A DNA stretch of 64,000 nucleotides from the NCBI GenBank assembly GCA_963770535.1, contig CAVYPZ010000003.1, positions 1,612,001 through 1,676,000 of the forward strand, written 5' to 3'. Positions 16,499 to 27,174 of the stretch are shown here, in pieces. Every line of letters begins with the position of its first letter. Positions within the stretch are counted from its first letter, which is position 1. A program made the position numbers and the translations under genes. The notes below the pieces were generated by a model, which had not been told where the DNA came from, searched no databases, and saw only the letters and a program-made list of their open reading frames with translations. The stretch comes from RYN-230 sp963770535 (GTDB lineage: Bacteria; Actinomycetota; Actinomycetes; Streptosporangiales; Streptosporangiaceae).

Positions 16499-17977
16499 TC
16501 AGGGGGAGGACCAGCCCTTGGCCCGGGCCACGGCACGGCGCCAGCGGGCGTAGCCCGCGTCGTCCCGGGCGCCGGGGTCGAACCGGCGGTCCAGCCGCCA
16601 GGTCGCGGCGAGCTCGCTGGTGGACGACCAGGTCCCGGTGGCCAGCCCGGCCAGGAATGCGGCCCCGAGGGCGGTCGTCTCCCCGACCACGGGCCGCTCC
16701 ACCGGGATCTGCAGCTGGTCCGCCTGGATCTGCATGAGCAGGTCGTTGGCGCTGGCGCCGCCGTCGGCGCGCAGCACGCGGCCGTCCTGCGGGCCGCCCT
16801 CGATCATGAGGTCGGCGACGTCGCGTACCTCGAACGCGATCGCCTCCAGCGTGGCCCGGACCACGTGGGCCCGGGTCGTGCCGCGGGTGATGCCGAACAG
16901 CGCCCCCCGGGCGTCCGGGTCCCAGTCCGGCGCACCGAGCCCGGTCAGCGCGGGCACGAACACCACGCCGCCCGAGTCAGGCACGCTGCGCGCCAGGGCC
17001 TCGCTCTGCGCCGCGTGATCCAGCAGGCCGAGCCCATCGCGCAGCCACTGCACGGCGGCGCCGGTCACGAACACCGAGCCCTCCAGGGCGTAGGTGAGCT
17101 GGCCGGCCTCGTCCATCCAGGCCACCGTGGACAGCAGCCCGGCGGCGGAGCGCACCACGGACGGCCCGGTGTTGGCCAGCACGAACGACCCGGTCCCGTA
17201 CGTGCACTTGGTGTCGCCCGGGCTGAAGCAGGCCTGGCCGAACAGGGCGGCCTGCTGGTCGCCGGCGATGCCGGCCACCGGCAGGTCCAGGCCGAGGAAC
17301 GCGCCGGGATCGGTACGCGCGACGGCCCCCGTGGAGGGCACCACCTCGGGCAGGGCCCGCGGGGGGACCCGCAGCAGCTCGCACAGCTCACCGGACCACC
17401 GCCCGGCCCCGATATCGAACAGCAGCGTGCGCGAGGCGTTCGACGCGTCGGTCACGTGCCGGGCTCCTGCCGTCATCCGGGCGATGAGGTAGGAATCCAC
17501 CGTCCCGCAGGCCAGGGAACCGTCCGCCAGCCCGTGCCAGGTCCCCGGTTCGTGCTCAGCCAGCCAGGTCAGCTTGGTCCCGGTGAAGTACGGGTCGAGG
17601 CGCAGGCCGGTCAGGCTGGCCACCCGGGCCTCGTGCCCGGCCTCGCGCAGCGCGTCGCAGATCCGCGCTGCCCGCCTGTCCTGCCAGACGATGGCGCGGC
17701 GGGGCGCGGCCAGCGTGGCGCGGTCCCAGACCACCGCGGTCTCCCGCTGGTTGGTGATCCCGAGGCTGCTCAGCGGCGGATCACCCGCCCGGGTGAGGGC
17801 CTGGCGGGCGGCGGCCAGCGCCGCCTGCCAGATGTCCTCGGGCAGGTGCTCCACCCAGCCCGGTTCCGGGAAGTACTGCCGGAATTCCTGGTAACCGCGC
17901 CCGGACACCAGGCCGTCCTCGGTCACGACCAATGCGGTGACGCCGGTTGTCCCGGCGTCGACAGCCAGCACGCTCAT
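16499..17977 (-). CDS. glpK: Glycerol kinase
   Basis: A 492-residue FGGY-family kinase making sn-glycerol-3-phosphate from glycerol and ATP. Seen: LAVDAGTTGVTALV at the N-terminus (phosphate-binding loop), VWQDRRAARICD near residue 96, GDQQAALFGQACFSPGDTKCTYGTGSF near 240, and the C-terminal ADGGASANDLLMQIQAD signature. The frame continues open far upstream of the ATG at 17977, but that part is antisense to pfkA. glpF and glpD are not adjacent. It is divergent from pfkA with only 18 bases between the two start codons, so their promoters must overlap or lie in each other's coding sequence. Confidence 0.95.
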   Translation of the reverse strand: MSVLAVDAGTTGVTALVVTEDGLVSGRGYQEFRQYFPEPGWVEHLPEDIWQAALAAARQALTRAGDPPLSSLGITNQRETAVVWDRATLAAPRRAIVWQDRRAARICDALREAGHEARVASLTGLRLDPYFTGTKLTWLAEHEPGTWHGLADGSLACGTVDSYLIARMTAGARHVTDASNASRTLLFDIGAGRWSGELCELLRVPPRALPEVVPSTGAVARTDPGAFLGLDLPVAGIAGDQQAALFGQACFSPGDTKCTYGTGSFVLANTGPSVVRSAAGLLSTVAWMDEAGQLTYALEGSVFVTGAAVQWLRDGLGLLDHAAQSEALARSVPDSGGVVFVPALTGLGAPDWDPDARGALFGITRGTTRAHVVRATLEAIAFEVRDVADLMIEGGPQDGRVLRADGGASANDLLMQIQADQLQIPVERPVVGETTALGAAFLAGLATGTWSSTSELAATWRLDRRFDPGARDDAGYARWRRAVARAKGWSSP

Positions 17978-17983
17978 GAGGAC

Positions 17984-17995
17984 TAGTGTTGCCCC
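17984..17995 (+). promoter_or_regulatory. Leaderless-type -10 box for pfkA
   Basis: TAGTGT followed by six bases (TGCCCC) and the ATG at 17996. It occupies nearly the whole 18-bp glpK-pfkA gap. Confidence 0.55.
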
Positions 17996-19039
<1,044 letters not shown>

Positions 19040-19059
19040 TCCCTTCCGGCTGATCCCTG

Positions 19060-21393
19060 TCAGCGGACCTGGACCGCGACCAGGCACGCGTCGTCGCTGG
19101 TGTCGGAGCGCGCGTTGCTCATCAGGTGATCGGCGAACCGGGAGACGTCGTCGATCGGGTCGCTCGCCAGGCGCAGCAGCGCGTTGATCGACTCGTCGAT
19201 CGACTCGTCGTGCCGCTCGATGAGCCCGTCGGTGTACATCGCGAGCGCGTCGCCCGGCCGCAGCGTGATGGCCAGCTCCTCGTAGCTGGCGTCCGGGTCC
19301 GCGCCCACCAGCACCCCGGTCGGCGGCGCGAGTTCCCGCGCCGCCCCGTCCCGGACCAGCAGCGGCGGCAGGTGCCCGGCCCGGGAGCAGCGCAGGGTCC
19401 GCTGGGCCGGGTCATAGATCCCGCACACCACCGTGCCGATGATGCCGTCGGTGAGATAGCAGGCGACGCGGTTCAGCCAGCGCAGCAGCTGGGCTGGCCC
19501 GGCGCCGGTGATGGCGAGCCCGCGCAGGCAGTTCCGCAGCGCCACCATGCCGGTGACCGCGTCGATGCCGTGACCGGCGATATCCCCGACCACGAGCAGC
19601 ACTTCGCTGCTCGGCAGCCGGACCGTGTCGAACCAGTCGCCGCTGACCAGGTTCCCGGGCCCGGCGGGCCGGTAGCGGGTGGCGATGTCGAGGCCGGCGA
19701 TCTCCACGGGTTCCGCGGTCTGCGGGGTGATCGCCTGCTGCAGCCGCAGCGCCAGCCGGTGCTCCTCCGCGGCACGTTCCTCGGTATCGGCGAGCCGGTC
19801 CCGTGTCGCGGCGAACGCCACCTGGGTGTGGTAGTCCGCTGACACATCCTGGTAGGCGCCGCGCACCGCGACCAGCGTGCCGCCCTGGTCGGTCACCGGC
19901 TCGGCGAACGCGCGCATCTGGCGCACGCTCTCGTCGTCGGCCCGGATGATCCGGAACGCCGCGGCCGCCTCCCGCTTGTCCGCCAGCAGCGTGGCGCGGA
20001 AGCTCTCTACCATCGGCAGGTCGTCGGCCGGGACATGGGCATGAAGCTTGGCCACCGGGACCGGGTCGCCCGGCGGCTGCCCGAACAGGGCGAACGTCGG
20101 CTCGGTCCAGAGCACCTCCCCGGTGAGCAGGTTCTCCTCCCAGCCGCCGATCCGGCCGAGCCGCTGGGCCTGGTGCAGCAGCGCGCCGAGGCGCTCGACC
20201 TCACCAGCGGGACGCCAGGTGATCACCACGCCGTCGTAGAGCCGGGCGATGCGTATCTCCAGGACGGGGGTGTCCACGCCGTCGCCCACCGACGCGGCGA
20301 TGATCTCTCCCGGGGTGTACTGCGCCTCGCCGGTCGCCATCACGTGGACGGCCCGGTCGTACAGGCCGCCGGCCAGGGCGGCGGCCGGGTAGACCTCCAG
20401 CAGCGGGCGCCCGGCCAGCGCCGCGGTTTCCCGGCCCGCGGGATCGGCGAACTCCTTGCTGAGGTAGCTGACCCGGAAGTCGGTGATCCCCCCGGCGTCG
20501 TCACGGATCGCGGTCGCGAACAGTGCCGAGCCGAGCAGGCTGTCCAGCAGGCCGAAGGCCCACGAGGCGCGGTGATCCGCGGCCAGGTCCCCGCTCGGCA
20601 GCCGGGTGCCGAGGGTCTGGGCGCAGACGTCGGTCAGCGCGCTGATATGGCGCCGGAGCGGGTCGGGGAACTCCTCCAGCGGGCCGGGCCAGCAGATCTC
20701 CATCGCGCCGAGCGCCGCCCCCGGCCCGGGCAGCGGCAGCACGGCACGGGCGCCCTGCGGCCAGTCACCCATCAGCGGCGCCAGGGCGGCGTCCGGCCGG
20801 CCCTCCGGCCACCAGTACTCGGCCCCCTCGTCCGCCGCGCGCTGCGCGGGGGTGTCCATGTCCGGGTGGATGCGCCGCCAGCGGCTGGCCTCCCGGGCCG
20901 GGAACCCGGCCTGCCCGGCCAGTTCCAGCCCGCCGTCCGGCTCGGCCAGCCACAGGGCTACGGCGGCGGCGCCCGCGGGGACCAGCGCCTCCTCGAAGAT
21001 GGCGGCCGCGATGCCGTCGCCGTCGTGCGCGGACTCCGCGGCGGCCCCGGCCAGCGCCACCCTGTGCGTGCCGGGCAGGGGGCCCTCGTCCGGGCCGGCC
21101 GCGCCCGGGCCCGACGCGTCCGGGCCGGCCGCTGCCCGTCGCCAGCCGGGGGAGCGCTGCCCGGTGATCTGCGCGGCCAGCTCGGCCAGGCTGGTGCCGG
21201 ACTCCGCGGACAGGTGCGCCAGCTGGGCCTGCGCTTCCGCCGGCGAGCAGCGGAGCCGCTCCATCAGCACGCCGCGGGCCAGGTCCACCACGGAGCGGGC
21301 GGCGGCCCCGGACTGCATCGTGTCGAGTTCACGCCGCTGCCGCGCAATTAGGGCGCTTAGCCGCTCGAATTCAGCGCCGCTCGGTACTGTCAC
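19060..21393 (-). CDS. PP2C-type (SpoIIE) phosphatase with ANTAR, GAF and PAS domains
   Basis: A 777-residue cytosolic signalling protein. Residues ~8-70 look like an ANTAR RNA-binding module (VVDLARGVLMERLRCSPAEAQAQL...SGTSLAELA). A GAF-like region covers ~100-265 and one or two PAS domains ~275-520. A SpoIIE/RsbU PP2C domain runs from ~565 with SGDWFD near 595, VVGDIAGHGIDA near 612 (metal Asp residues) and a C-terminal MYTDGLIERHDESID. Such proteins dephosphorylate anti-anti-sigma factors or, with ANTAR, may act on RNA. No partner gene is adjacent. GTG start at 21393, divergent from the hybrid kinase gene. Confidence 0.88.
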   Translation of the reverse strand: MTVPSGAEFERLSALIARQRRELDTMQSGAAARSVVDLARGVLMERLRCSPAEAQAQLAHLSAESGTSLAELAAQITGQRSPGWRRAAAGPDASGPGAAGPDEGPLPGTHRVALAGAAAESAHDGDGIAAAIFEEALVPAGAAAVALWLAEPDGGLELAGQAGFPAREASRWRRIHPDMDTPAQRAADEGAEYWWPEGRPDAALAPLMGDWPQGARAVLPLPGPGAALGAMEICWPGPLEEFPDPLRRHISALTDVCAQTLGTRLPSGDLAADHRASWAFGLLDSLLGSALFATAIRDDAGGITDFRVSYLSKEFADPAGRETAALAGRPLLEVYPAAALAGGLYDRAVHVMATGEAQYTPGEIIAASVGDGVDTPVLEIRIARLYDGVVITWRPAGEVERLGALLHQAQRLGRIGGWEENLLTGEVLWTEPTFALFGQPPGDPVPVAKLHAHVPADDLPMVESFRATLLADKREAAAAFRIIRADDESVRQMRAFAEPVTDQGGTLVAVRGAYQDVSADYHTQVAFAATRDRLADTEERAAEEHRLALRLQQAITPQTAEPVEIAGLDIATRYRPAGPGNLVSGDWFDTVRLPSSEVLLVVGDIAGHGIDAVTGMVALRNCLRGLAITGAGPAQLLRWLNRVACYLTDGIIGTVVCGIYDPAQRTLRCSRAGHLPPLLVRDGAARELAPPTGVLVGADPDASYEELAITLRPGDALAMYTDGLIERHDESIDESINALLRLASDPIDDVSRFADHLMSNARSDTSDDACLVAVQVR

Positions 21394-21566
21394 GGTAGGA
21401 GGCCTTCCCGGGAGGATTTCAGCGGCTTAAGAACCACGTTACCGGGCAGGGGGTGTCCTTAACGCCTGTTCTTCACCACGTCAACGCCCGTGGCAGTATC
21501 GGTCTGTCACGCACACACGGTAACTGGCCGCGCCTGAGGGTGCGGCCAGCAGCAGGAGGAGTCGTC

Positions 21567-24500
21567 ATGGCGGAAGCAGTGCTGGCCAGCAGCCAGCCCG
21601 CCGACCCGCGGCTGCAACGGCTGCTCGAGGGCCTGACCGCTGTCCGGGGCGGGGACTTCAGCACCCGCCTGCCGCACACCGGCGACCCGCTGATGGACGA
21701 GATCGCCGCGGTCTTCAACAGCATGACCGACCAGCTGGCGCTGTTCACCTCCGAGGTGACGCGGGTGGCCCGTGAGGTGGGCACCGAGGGGAAGCTCGGC
21801 GGCCAGGCCCGGGTCCCCGGGGTCGCCGGGACCTGGAAGGACCTCACCGAGTCGGTCAACGCCATGGCCGGCAACCTGACCGGGCAGGTGCGTGACATTG
21901 CCCAGGTCGCGACCGCGGTGGCCCGCGGGGACCTCACCCAGAAGATCACGGTGGACGTCAAGGGCGAGATGCTGGCCCTGAAGGGCACCCTGAACACCAT
22001 GGTCGACCAGCTGTCCGCGTTCGCCGACGAGGTGACCCGGGTCGCCCGCGAGGTCGGCACCGAGGGCAGCCTGGGTGGCCAGGCGCAGGTCCCGGGGGTC
22101 GGCGGGACATGGCGGGACCTCACCGATTCGGTGAACTTCATGGCGGGCAACCTGACCAGCCAGGTCCGCAACATCGCGCTCGTCACCACCGCAGTCGCCC
22201 AGGGTGATCTCTCGAAGAAGATCGACGTGGACGCGCGCGGCGAGATTCTCGAGCTCAAGACCACCATCAACACGATGGTCGACCAGCTCTCGTCGTTCGC
22301 CGCCGAGGTGACCCGGGTGGCCCGCGAGGTCGGCAGCAAGGGCCGGCTGGGCGGGCAGGCCGAGGTCGAGGGGCTGTCCGGCACCTGGAAGCGGCTCACC
22401 GAGAACGTCAACGAGCTGGCCGGGAACCTCACCCGGCAGGTCCGCGCCATCGCCGAGGTGACCAGCGCGGTGGCGACCGGGGACCTGACCCGTTCCATCT
22501 CGGTGGAGGCCGAGGGCGAGGTCGCCGAGCTGAAGGACAACATCAACGCGATGGTCCAGTCCCTCCGCGAGACGACCAAGGCCAACCAGGAGCAGTACTG
22601 GCTCAAGACCAACCTGGCCCGGATCTCCGGCCTGATGCAGGGGCACCGGGATCTCGCCACGGTCGCTGAGCTGATCATGGATGAGCTGATCCCGCTGGTC
22701 GGCGCCCAGCACGGCACGTTCTTCATCTCCGGCGACACCAGCGACGGCACGATCCTGCGCCTGATCGCCGGGTACGGCCTGCGGGCTGACATGGCGGCAG
22801 CCCGGCCAGTTCCGCCTGGGGCAGTCGCTGATCGGGCAGGTGGCCAAGACCAGGAAGCCCATCATTGTCACCGACGCGCCACCTGACTACGTCCGCATCT
22901 CCTCCGGGCTCGGTGACGGCTCGCCCGTCAACATCATGGTCCTGCCCATCGTGTTCGAGGGGCAGGTCCTCGGCGTCATCGAGGCGGGCTCGTTCAGCCG
23001 GTTCACCCAGGTGCACCAGGATTTCCTGGAGCAGCTGATGGAGACCATCGGCGTCAACGTGAACACGATCATCGTGAACTCCCGCACCGATCACCTGCTG
23101 CAGGAGTCCCAGCGGCTGGCGGGCGAGCTCCAGTCCCGTACCGGCGAGCTGCAGGCCCGGCAGGAGGAGCTGCAGAGCTCTAACGCCGAGCTGGAGGACA
23201 AGGCGGCCCAGCTGGCCCATCAGAAGCGTGACATCGAGATCAAGAACACCGAGATCGAGCAGGCACGGCAGGAGATCGAGGAGCGCGCCAGGCAGCTGGA
23301 CCTGGCTTCCCGGTACAAGTCACAGTTCCTCGCGAACGTCTCGCATGAGCTGCGCACGCCGCTGAACAGCCTGCTCATCCTGGCCCGGCTGCTGGCCGAG
23401 AACCCGGCCGCGAATCTCACGCCTAAGCAGGTCGAGTACGCCAACGTGATCCACTCGTCGGGGTCGGACCTGCTGCTGCTGATCAACGACATCCTGGACC
23501 TGTCCCGGGTCGAGGCCGGCAAGCTGGACGTGCACCCGGAGCCGTTCGCGCTCGGGTCGCTGGCCGAGGACCTGCGCACGGTGTTCGGGCCGCTCGCGGC
23601 GGAGAAGAGGCTGGAGTTCGCGGTGGCGTCGGCCCCCGACGTGCCTGCCGAGGTCGTCACCGACCGGCAGCGGCTCCGCCAGGTGCTGCACAACCTGCTG
23701 TCCAATGCGGTCAAGTTCACCCAGCAGGGCCGGGTGGAACTGCGGATCCGCCGGGAGACCCCGCAGGCCCCGGGGGCTGAGGCGGGCCTGGCCTTCTCGG
23801 TCTCGGACACCGGGATCGGCATCTCCGACGACAGCCTGAAGACGATCTTCGAGGCGTTCCAGCAGGGCGACGGCACCACCAGCCGCCGTTACGGCGGGAC
23901 CGGGCTGGGCCTGGCCATCAGCCGCGAGGTCGCGGCCGTGCTCGGCGGGCGGATCACCGCCCAGAGCGAGCCGGGCCGCGGCAGCACGTTCACCCTGTAC
24001 CTGCCCGTCACCTACCAGGGCAGCGGCGATGCGACGGTCAGCCCGGCCCCCGCGGAGGGCCCGGCCGCGGGCGGGCCGCCGTCGATGAACGGGACAGCCG
24101 CCGCGAACGGCGCCGCCGCCGCAGCCGGCGTCCGGAACGCCGCGGTGACCGGCACGGCCGTCAACGGGACGGCCGCGGACGCCACCACGGGCGGCCGCCC
24201 GGCGGCCCAGCCCGGCCCGCACGCCGGGCTGAGCGGGCGGAAGGTGCTGGTCGTCGACGACGACCTGCGGAACGTCTTCGCCATCACCAGTGTCCTCGAG
24301 CTGTACGGGCTGACCATCGTCCACGCGCCCGGCGGGCAGCAGGGGATCGATGCGCTGCGCGCCGATCAGGACATCGATCTGGTGCTGATGGACGTGATGA
24401 TGCCGGAGATGGACGGCTACACCACCACCGCCGCCATCCGCCAGATGCCGGAGTTCACCGACCTGCCCGTGATCGCGGTGACGGCCCGGGCCATGCAAGG

Positions 24501-24615
24501 GGACCGGGACAAGAGCCTGGCCGCGGGGGCCACCGACTATGTCACCAAGCCGGTTGACACCGAGGAACTGCTCGGCTGCATCAAGCGCTGGCTGCCCCGC
24601 CCGGCGCCGGACTGA
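21567..24615 (+). pseudogene. Soluble poly-HAMP/GAF hybrid histidine kinase, split by a +1 frameshift near 22,801-22,808
   Basis: Two frames (21567-22886 and one entering before 22840, ending 24615) together encode one protein of about 1,015 residues. Residues ~10-390 hold HAMP repeats of ~92 residues (EVTRVAREVGTEGKLGGQA... recurring), with no membrane helix. A GAF domain follows, then a coiled coil, HisKA (FLANVSHELRTPLNSLL), HATPase (NLLSNAVKF, DTGIGIS, GGTGLGLAIS), an Ala/Gly linker and a receiver (VLVVDDD, LVLMDVMMPEMDGY, TKPVD). The architecture resembles fungal group III (Nik1) kinases, which sense osmotic stress. The break lies inside GAF: one extra base in CCCGGCC separates GYGLRADMAAA from QFRLGQSLIGQVA. 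It may be a sequencing error. The ATG at 21567 follows AGGAGGAG. Confidence 0.88.
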
Positions 24616-25726
24616 GCAGGGCCCGCCCGCCCGGCGGCCGCCCGGCCGGGGGCGCGGTGGCCGGGAGGCCGGTGGCCGGGAGGCGCGGTGGCTGCGGGGG
24701 CAGCAGCAGGCAGCTGTCGCCGAACTCGTGCCACAGGTAGCCCGCCGCCCCGGCCTCGCGGTAGGAGGCCTCGACCAGCGCCCGGCCGGCCACGGCTTCC
24801 AGCAGCGCCAGGTGGGACGCGCCCGCTTCGTGCCAGCCGGTGATCAGGCCGCTGACCACGCGGGCCGGGTGCTGCGGCCCGAGCACCAGGCGGGTCCAGC
24901 CGCGGCGGGCAGTGACGGTGTCCTGCCCGGCCGCATCCTGCGTTACCGCGCTCTCCAGGGCCCGCGTGCACGTGGTGCCGACCGCGATGACCCGCCGGCC
25001 CGCCGCGCGGGCCAGGCTGACCAGGTCGGCGGTGGGCTGCGGGACGTCGTACCACTCCGGCAGCGGGGCCTCGCCTGCCTCGAGCGAGGCCACCCCCGTG
25101 TGCAGGGTGACCGGCGCTATCGCCACGCCGCCCGCGATCAGCCTGGTGACCAGATCCGCGGTGAACGGCCGGGCGGCGCTCGGCATCTCCGCGCTCCCCG
25201 GGGAGCGGGCGAACACCGTCTGGTAGTCCGTCAGCGGCCACGTGTCCGGGACATAGGAGTAACGGATCGGCCGGCCATGCCGGGCCAGGTACTCCTGGAC
25301 CGTGCTGGCGCCCGTCGTCACCACCGCCGCCCAGATCCGGGTGGCCACCCGGGCCGGGCCGCCGGTGTCCCGGAAAGGGTGCAGCAGGGTGACGGACCCG
25401 CCCGAGGGCAGGGTGATGACCTCGCCCGGGACCCCGTCACTGAGCCGCCCCGCCGCCGGGCCCTGCCTGAGTTCGACCAGCCAGGTTCCGTTATCGAGCT
25501 GGTTGGACAGATGGACAGCCGCCGCGGTGCCGCTGGCCCGCCGCCCGGGCAGAGCGGCGGCGAGGGTGGCGGAGTTGTTGACGACCAGGAGGTCGCCCGG
25601 CGCGAGAAAACGGGGCAGCTCGCGGAACCTGGCGTGGACCAGGCCGTCGGGGGTGGCGGCCAGCAGCCGGACACCATCGCGGGCCAGCCCCCGGGCCTCA
25701 GCGGGGCGGGTCGCCGGGCGGGTCAC
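24581..25726 (-). CDS. QueA-like S-adenosylmethionine:tRNA ribosyltransferase-isomerase
   Basis: A 381-residue QueA-family protein. QueA transfers ribose from SAM to 7-aminomethyl-7-deazaguanine in tRNA. The family blocks are seen: FLAPGDLLVVNNSATLAAALPG near residue 35, VVTTGASTVQEYLARHGRPIRYSY near 140, RPFTADLVTRLIAGGVAIAPVTLHTG near 185, and VIAVGTTCTRALES near 245. It lacks the tight GDRYQTVYA-type match and has a Pro-rich C-terminal tail overlapping the kinase gene by 35 bases. No other queuosine gene is nearby, so the true substrate is open. GTG start overlaps the SDR stop (GTGA). Confidence 0.8.
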   Translation of the reverse strand: MTRPATRPAEARGLARDGVRLLAATPDGLVHARFRELPRFLAPGDLLVVNNSATLAAALPGRRASGTAAAVHLSNQLDNGTWLVELRQGPAAGRLSDGVPGEVITLPSGGSVTLLHPFRDTGGPARVATRIWAAVVTTGASTVQEYLARHGRPIRYSYVPDTWPLTDYQTVFARSPGSAEMPSAARPFTADLVTRLIAGGVAIAPVTLHTGVASLEAGEAPLPEWYDVPQPTADLVSLARAAGRRVIAVGTTCTRALESAVTQDAAGQDTVTARRGWTRLVLGPQHPARVVSGLITGWHEAGASHLALLEAVAGRALVEASYREAGAAGYLWHEFGDSCLLLPPQPPRLPATGLPATAPPAGRPPGGRALLSPAPGGAASA

Positions 25727-26473
25727 CGGGCCGCCACCGTGCCCTGCGGGGCCGCCGGGCCCTGCTGCCTGGCCGGGTCCCGCCCGCCCGGGGCGGCCTC
25801 CGGGTAGTCGCTGGCCCGGTACCGGCCGCTTGGCGGCCGCTGGCCCAGCAGCCGCAGCAGCGCCGCCGCGGCCACCTCCGGCTCCGGGCGGTCCGAGATG
25901 TCCTCGCCCGGGAAGGCGCGCTGGTGCATGGCGGTGCGCATGTCGCCGGGGTCGAACGCGTAGCAGCGCAGGCCGGGCTCCTCCGCGGCGAGAACCGCGG
26001 TCAGCTGGTCGAGCGCGGCCTTGCTCGAGCCGTAGCCGCCCCAGCCGGGGTAGGCGCCGGCCGCCGCGTCGGAGCTGACGTTGACGACCGCGCCCCCCGC
26101 CTCCGTGAGCGGGCCGGCCAGCAGCTGGAACAGGGCCAGCGGCGCCAGCACGTTGGTCTGCAGCACGGTGCCGAGTTCGGCCAGCGGATAGCCGCGCAGC
26201 ATGGGCTGCGGGCTGGGCCCGAGGCGGCTGGCGTTGTTCACCAGCAGGTCGAGGCGGCCGCCTGGGGCGATAGCCGCGGCGACCGCGGCACGGTGGCCGG
26301 GGTCGGTGATGTCGCCGGGGATCGCGGTCACGGCTTCGAGGCCGCCCACCGCGGCGTTGAGCGGGCCCGCGTGGCGGGCGTCCGCAATCAGGGACCAGCC
26401 CCGGTCCGCCAGCGCGCGGGCCACGGCCCGGCCCAGGCCTGGCAGACGCTCCGGTGATCACAGCAGTAGGCAT
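25723..26473 (-). pseudogene. Short-chain dehydrogenase/reductase with a +1 frameshift near 26,440
   Basis: Classical SDR: the nucleotide loop is split, with MPTAVITGAS read from the ATG at 26473 and GLGRAVARALADRGW in the next frame. Removing one base near 26,438-26,443 restores TGxxxGxG. The rest is intact: NNAS near residue 90, catalytic Ser in VVNVSSDA near 138, YGSSKAALDQ (Tyr and Lys) near 152, then DPGDMRT. Without the repair the downstream frame starts at an internal ATG (26424) and lacks the coenzyme loop. First gene of an SDR-QueA-like operon facing soxR, so induction by redox cyclers is plausible. Confidence 0.82.
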
Positions 26474-26515
26474 GACTCCTCCGGCTCTTCAGGGGGTGCA
26501 CGCCCATACTGATAG

Positions 26516-26531
26516 TTCAACTCAACTTGAA
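26516..26531. promoter_or_regulatory. Candidate SoxR operator 1
   Basis: Inverted repeat TTCAA-CTCAAC-TTGAA in the SDR/soxR divergent gap. It resembles the SoxR box (CCTCAAGTTAACTTGAGG in enterobacteria), being AT-rich against a GC-rich background. Confidence 0.5.
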
Positions 26532-26588
26532 GTCAAGCTCCGGCCCGCTGCCGGCCGGGAGCCCGGGTCCAGGTGGGATACTGATAGC

Positions 26589-26602
26589 TGAAGTCAGGTT
26601 CA
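26589..26602. promoter_or_regulatory. Candidate SoxR operator 2
   Basis: Inverted repeat TGAA-GTCAGG-TTCA about 18 bases before the likely soxR start. It would suit autoregulation. Confidence 0.4.
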
Positions 26603-26619
26603 TGTCAGGGAGGGAACCG

Positions 26620-27102
26620 GTGCGCACCACGGACTTGCTGACGGTCGGCGAGATCGCCCGGCGGAGCGGTTTCGCCGAGTCGGCGGTCCGCTACTACGAG
26701 GGGCTAGGCCTGCTGTCCGCGGCCAGGACGGCGGGTAACCAGCGCCGGTTCGAGCGGAGCACGCTGCGCCGGCTGGCGTTCATCCGGGCCGCCCGCAACG
26801 TCGGGCTGAGCCTGAACGAGGTGGCCGAGGCACTGTCGTCGCTGCCCGCGGGGCGGACCCCCACCCGCGCGGACTGGTCCCGTCTGTCGCGGGCCTGGCG
26901 GCAGCGGCTCGATGAGCAGATCGAGGCGCTCACCGCGCTGCGTGACGGCCTGGACTCGTGCATCGGCTGCGGCTGCCTCTCCCTGCAGCGGTGCGCGATC
27001 TCCAACCCCGCGGACACCGCCAGGGCCGGCGGCCCGGGCGCGGCCTACCTGCCGGTGGGCCTGCGGCGGGACGACGCCCGGCTGGCCGGATCCTCCCGCT
27101 GA
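26620..27102 (+). CDS. soxR: Redox-sensing MerR-family regulator SoxR
   Basis: A 160-residue MerR regulator. The winged helix LLTVGEIARRSGFAESAVRYYEGLGLL starts at residue ~6, followed by a dimerisation helix. The signature CIGCGCLSLQRC (CX2CXCX5C) near residue 122 is the four-cysteine [2Fe-2S] site of SoxR. In actinomycetes SoxR responds to redox-active secondary metabolites and turns on transporters and oxidoreductases. The GTG at 26620 after GGGAGGG is preferred; an ATG at 26602 is possible. Divergent from the SDR/QueA-like operon, with two palindromes between. Confidence 0.93.
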   Translation: MRTTDLLTVGEIARRSGFAESAVRYYEGLGLLSAARTAGNQRRFERSTLRRLAFIRAARNVGLSLNEVAEALSSLPAGRTPTRADWSRLSRAWRQRLDEQIEALTALRDGLDSCIGCGCLSLQRCAISNPADTARAGGPGAAYLPVGLRRDDARLAGSSR

Positions 27103-27162
27103 CAGCGCGCAGGCGGGCCCCGGGGAGGCGAAAAGCAGGGGGTGCCGGCGGCCGTGATCCCC

Positions 27163-27174
27163 TATCCTCTGGGC
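27163..27174 (+). promoter_or_regulatory. Leaderless-type -10 box for proS
   Basis: TATCCT followed by six bases (CTGGGC) and the GTG at 27175. It supports this start over an in-frame GTG 11 codons upstream. Confidence 0.5.

Noticed and set aside
25727..26473. Open frame fusing the SDR region to the QueA-like protein
   Set aside because: The fused part is the shifted frame of the SDR; only MPTAVITGAS at its start is genuine, which revealed the frameshift instead.
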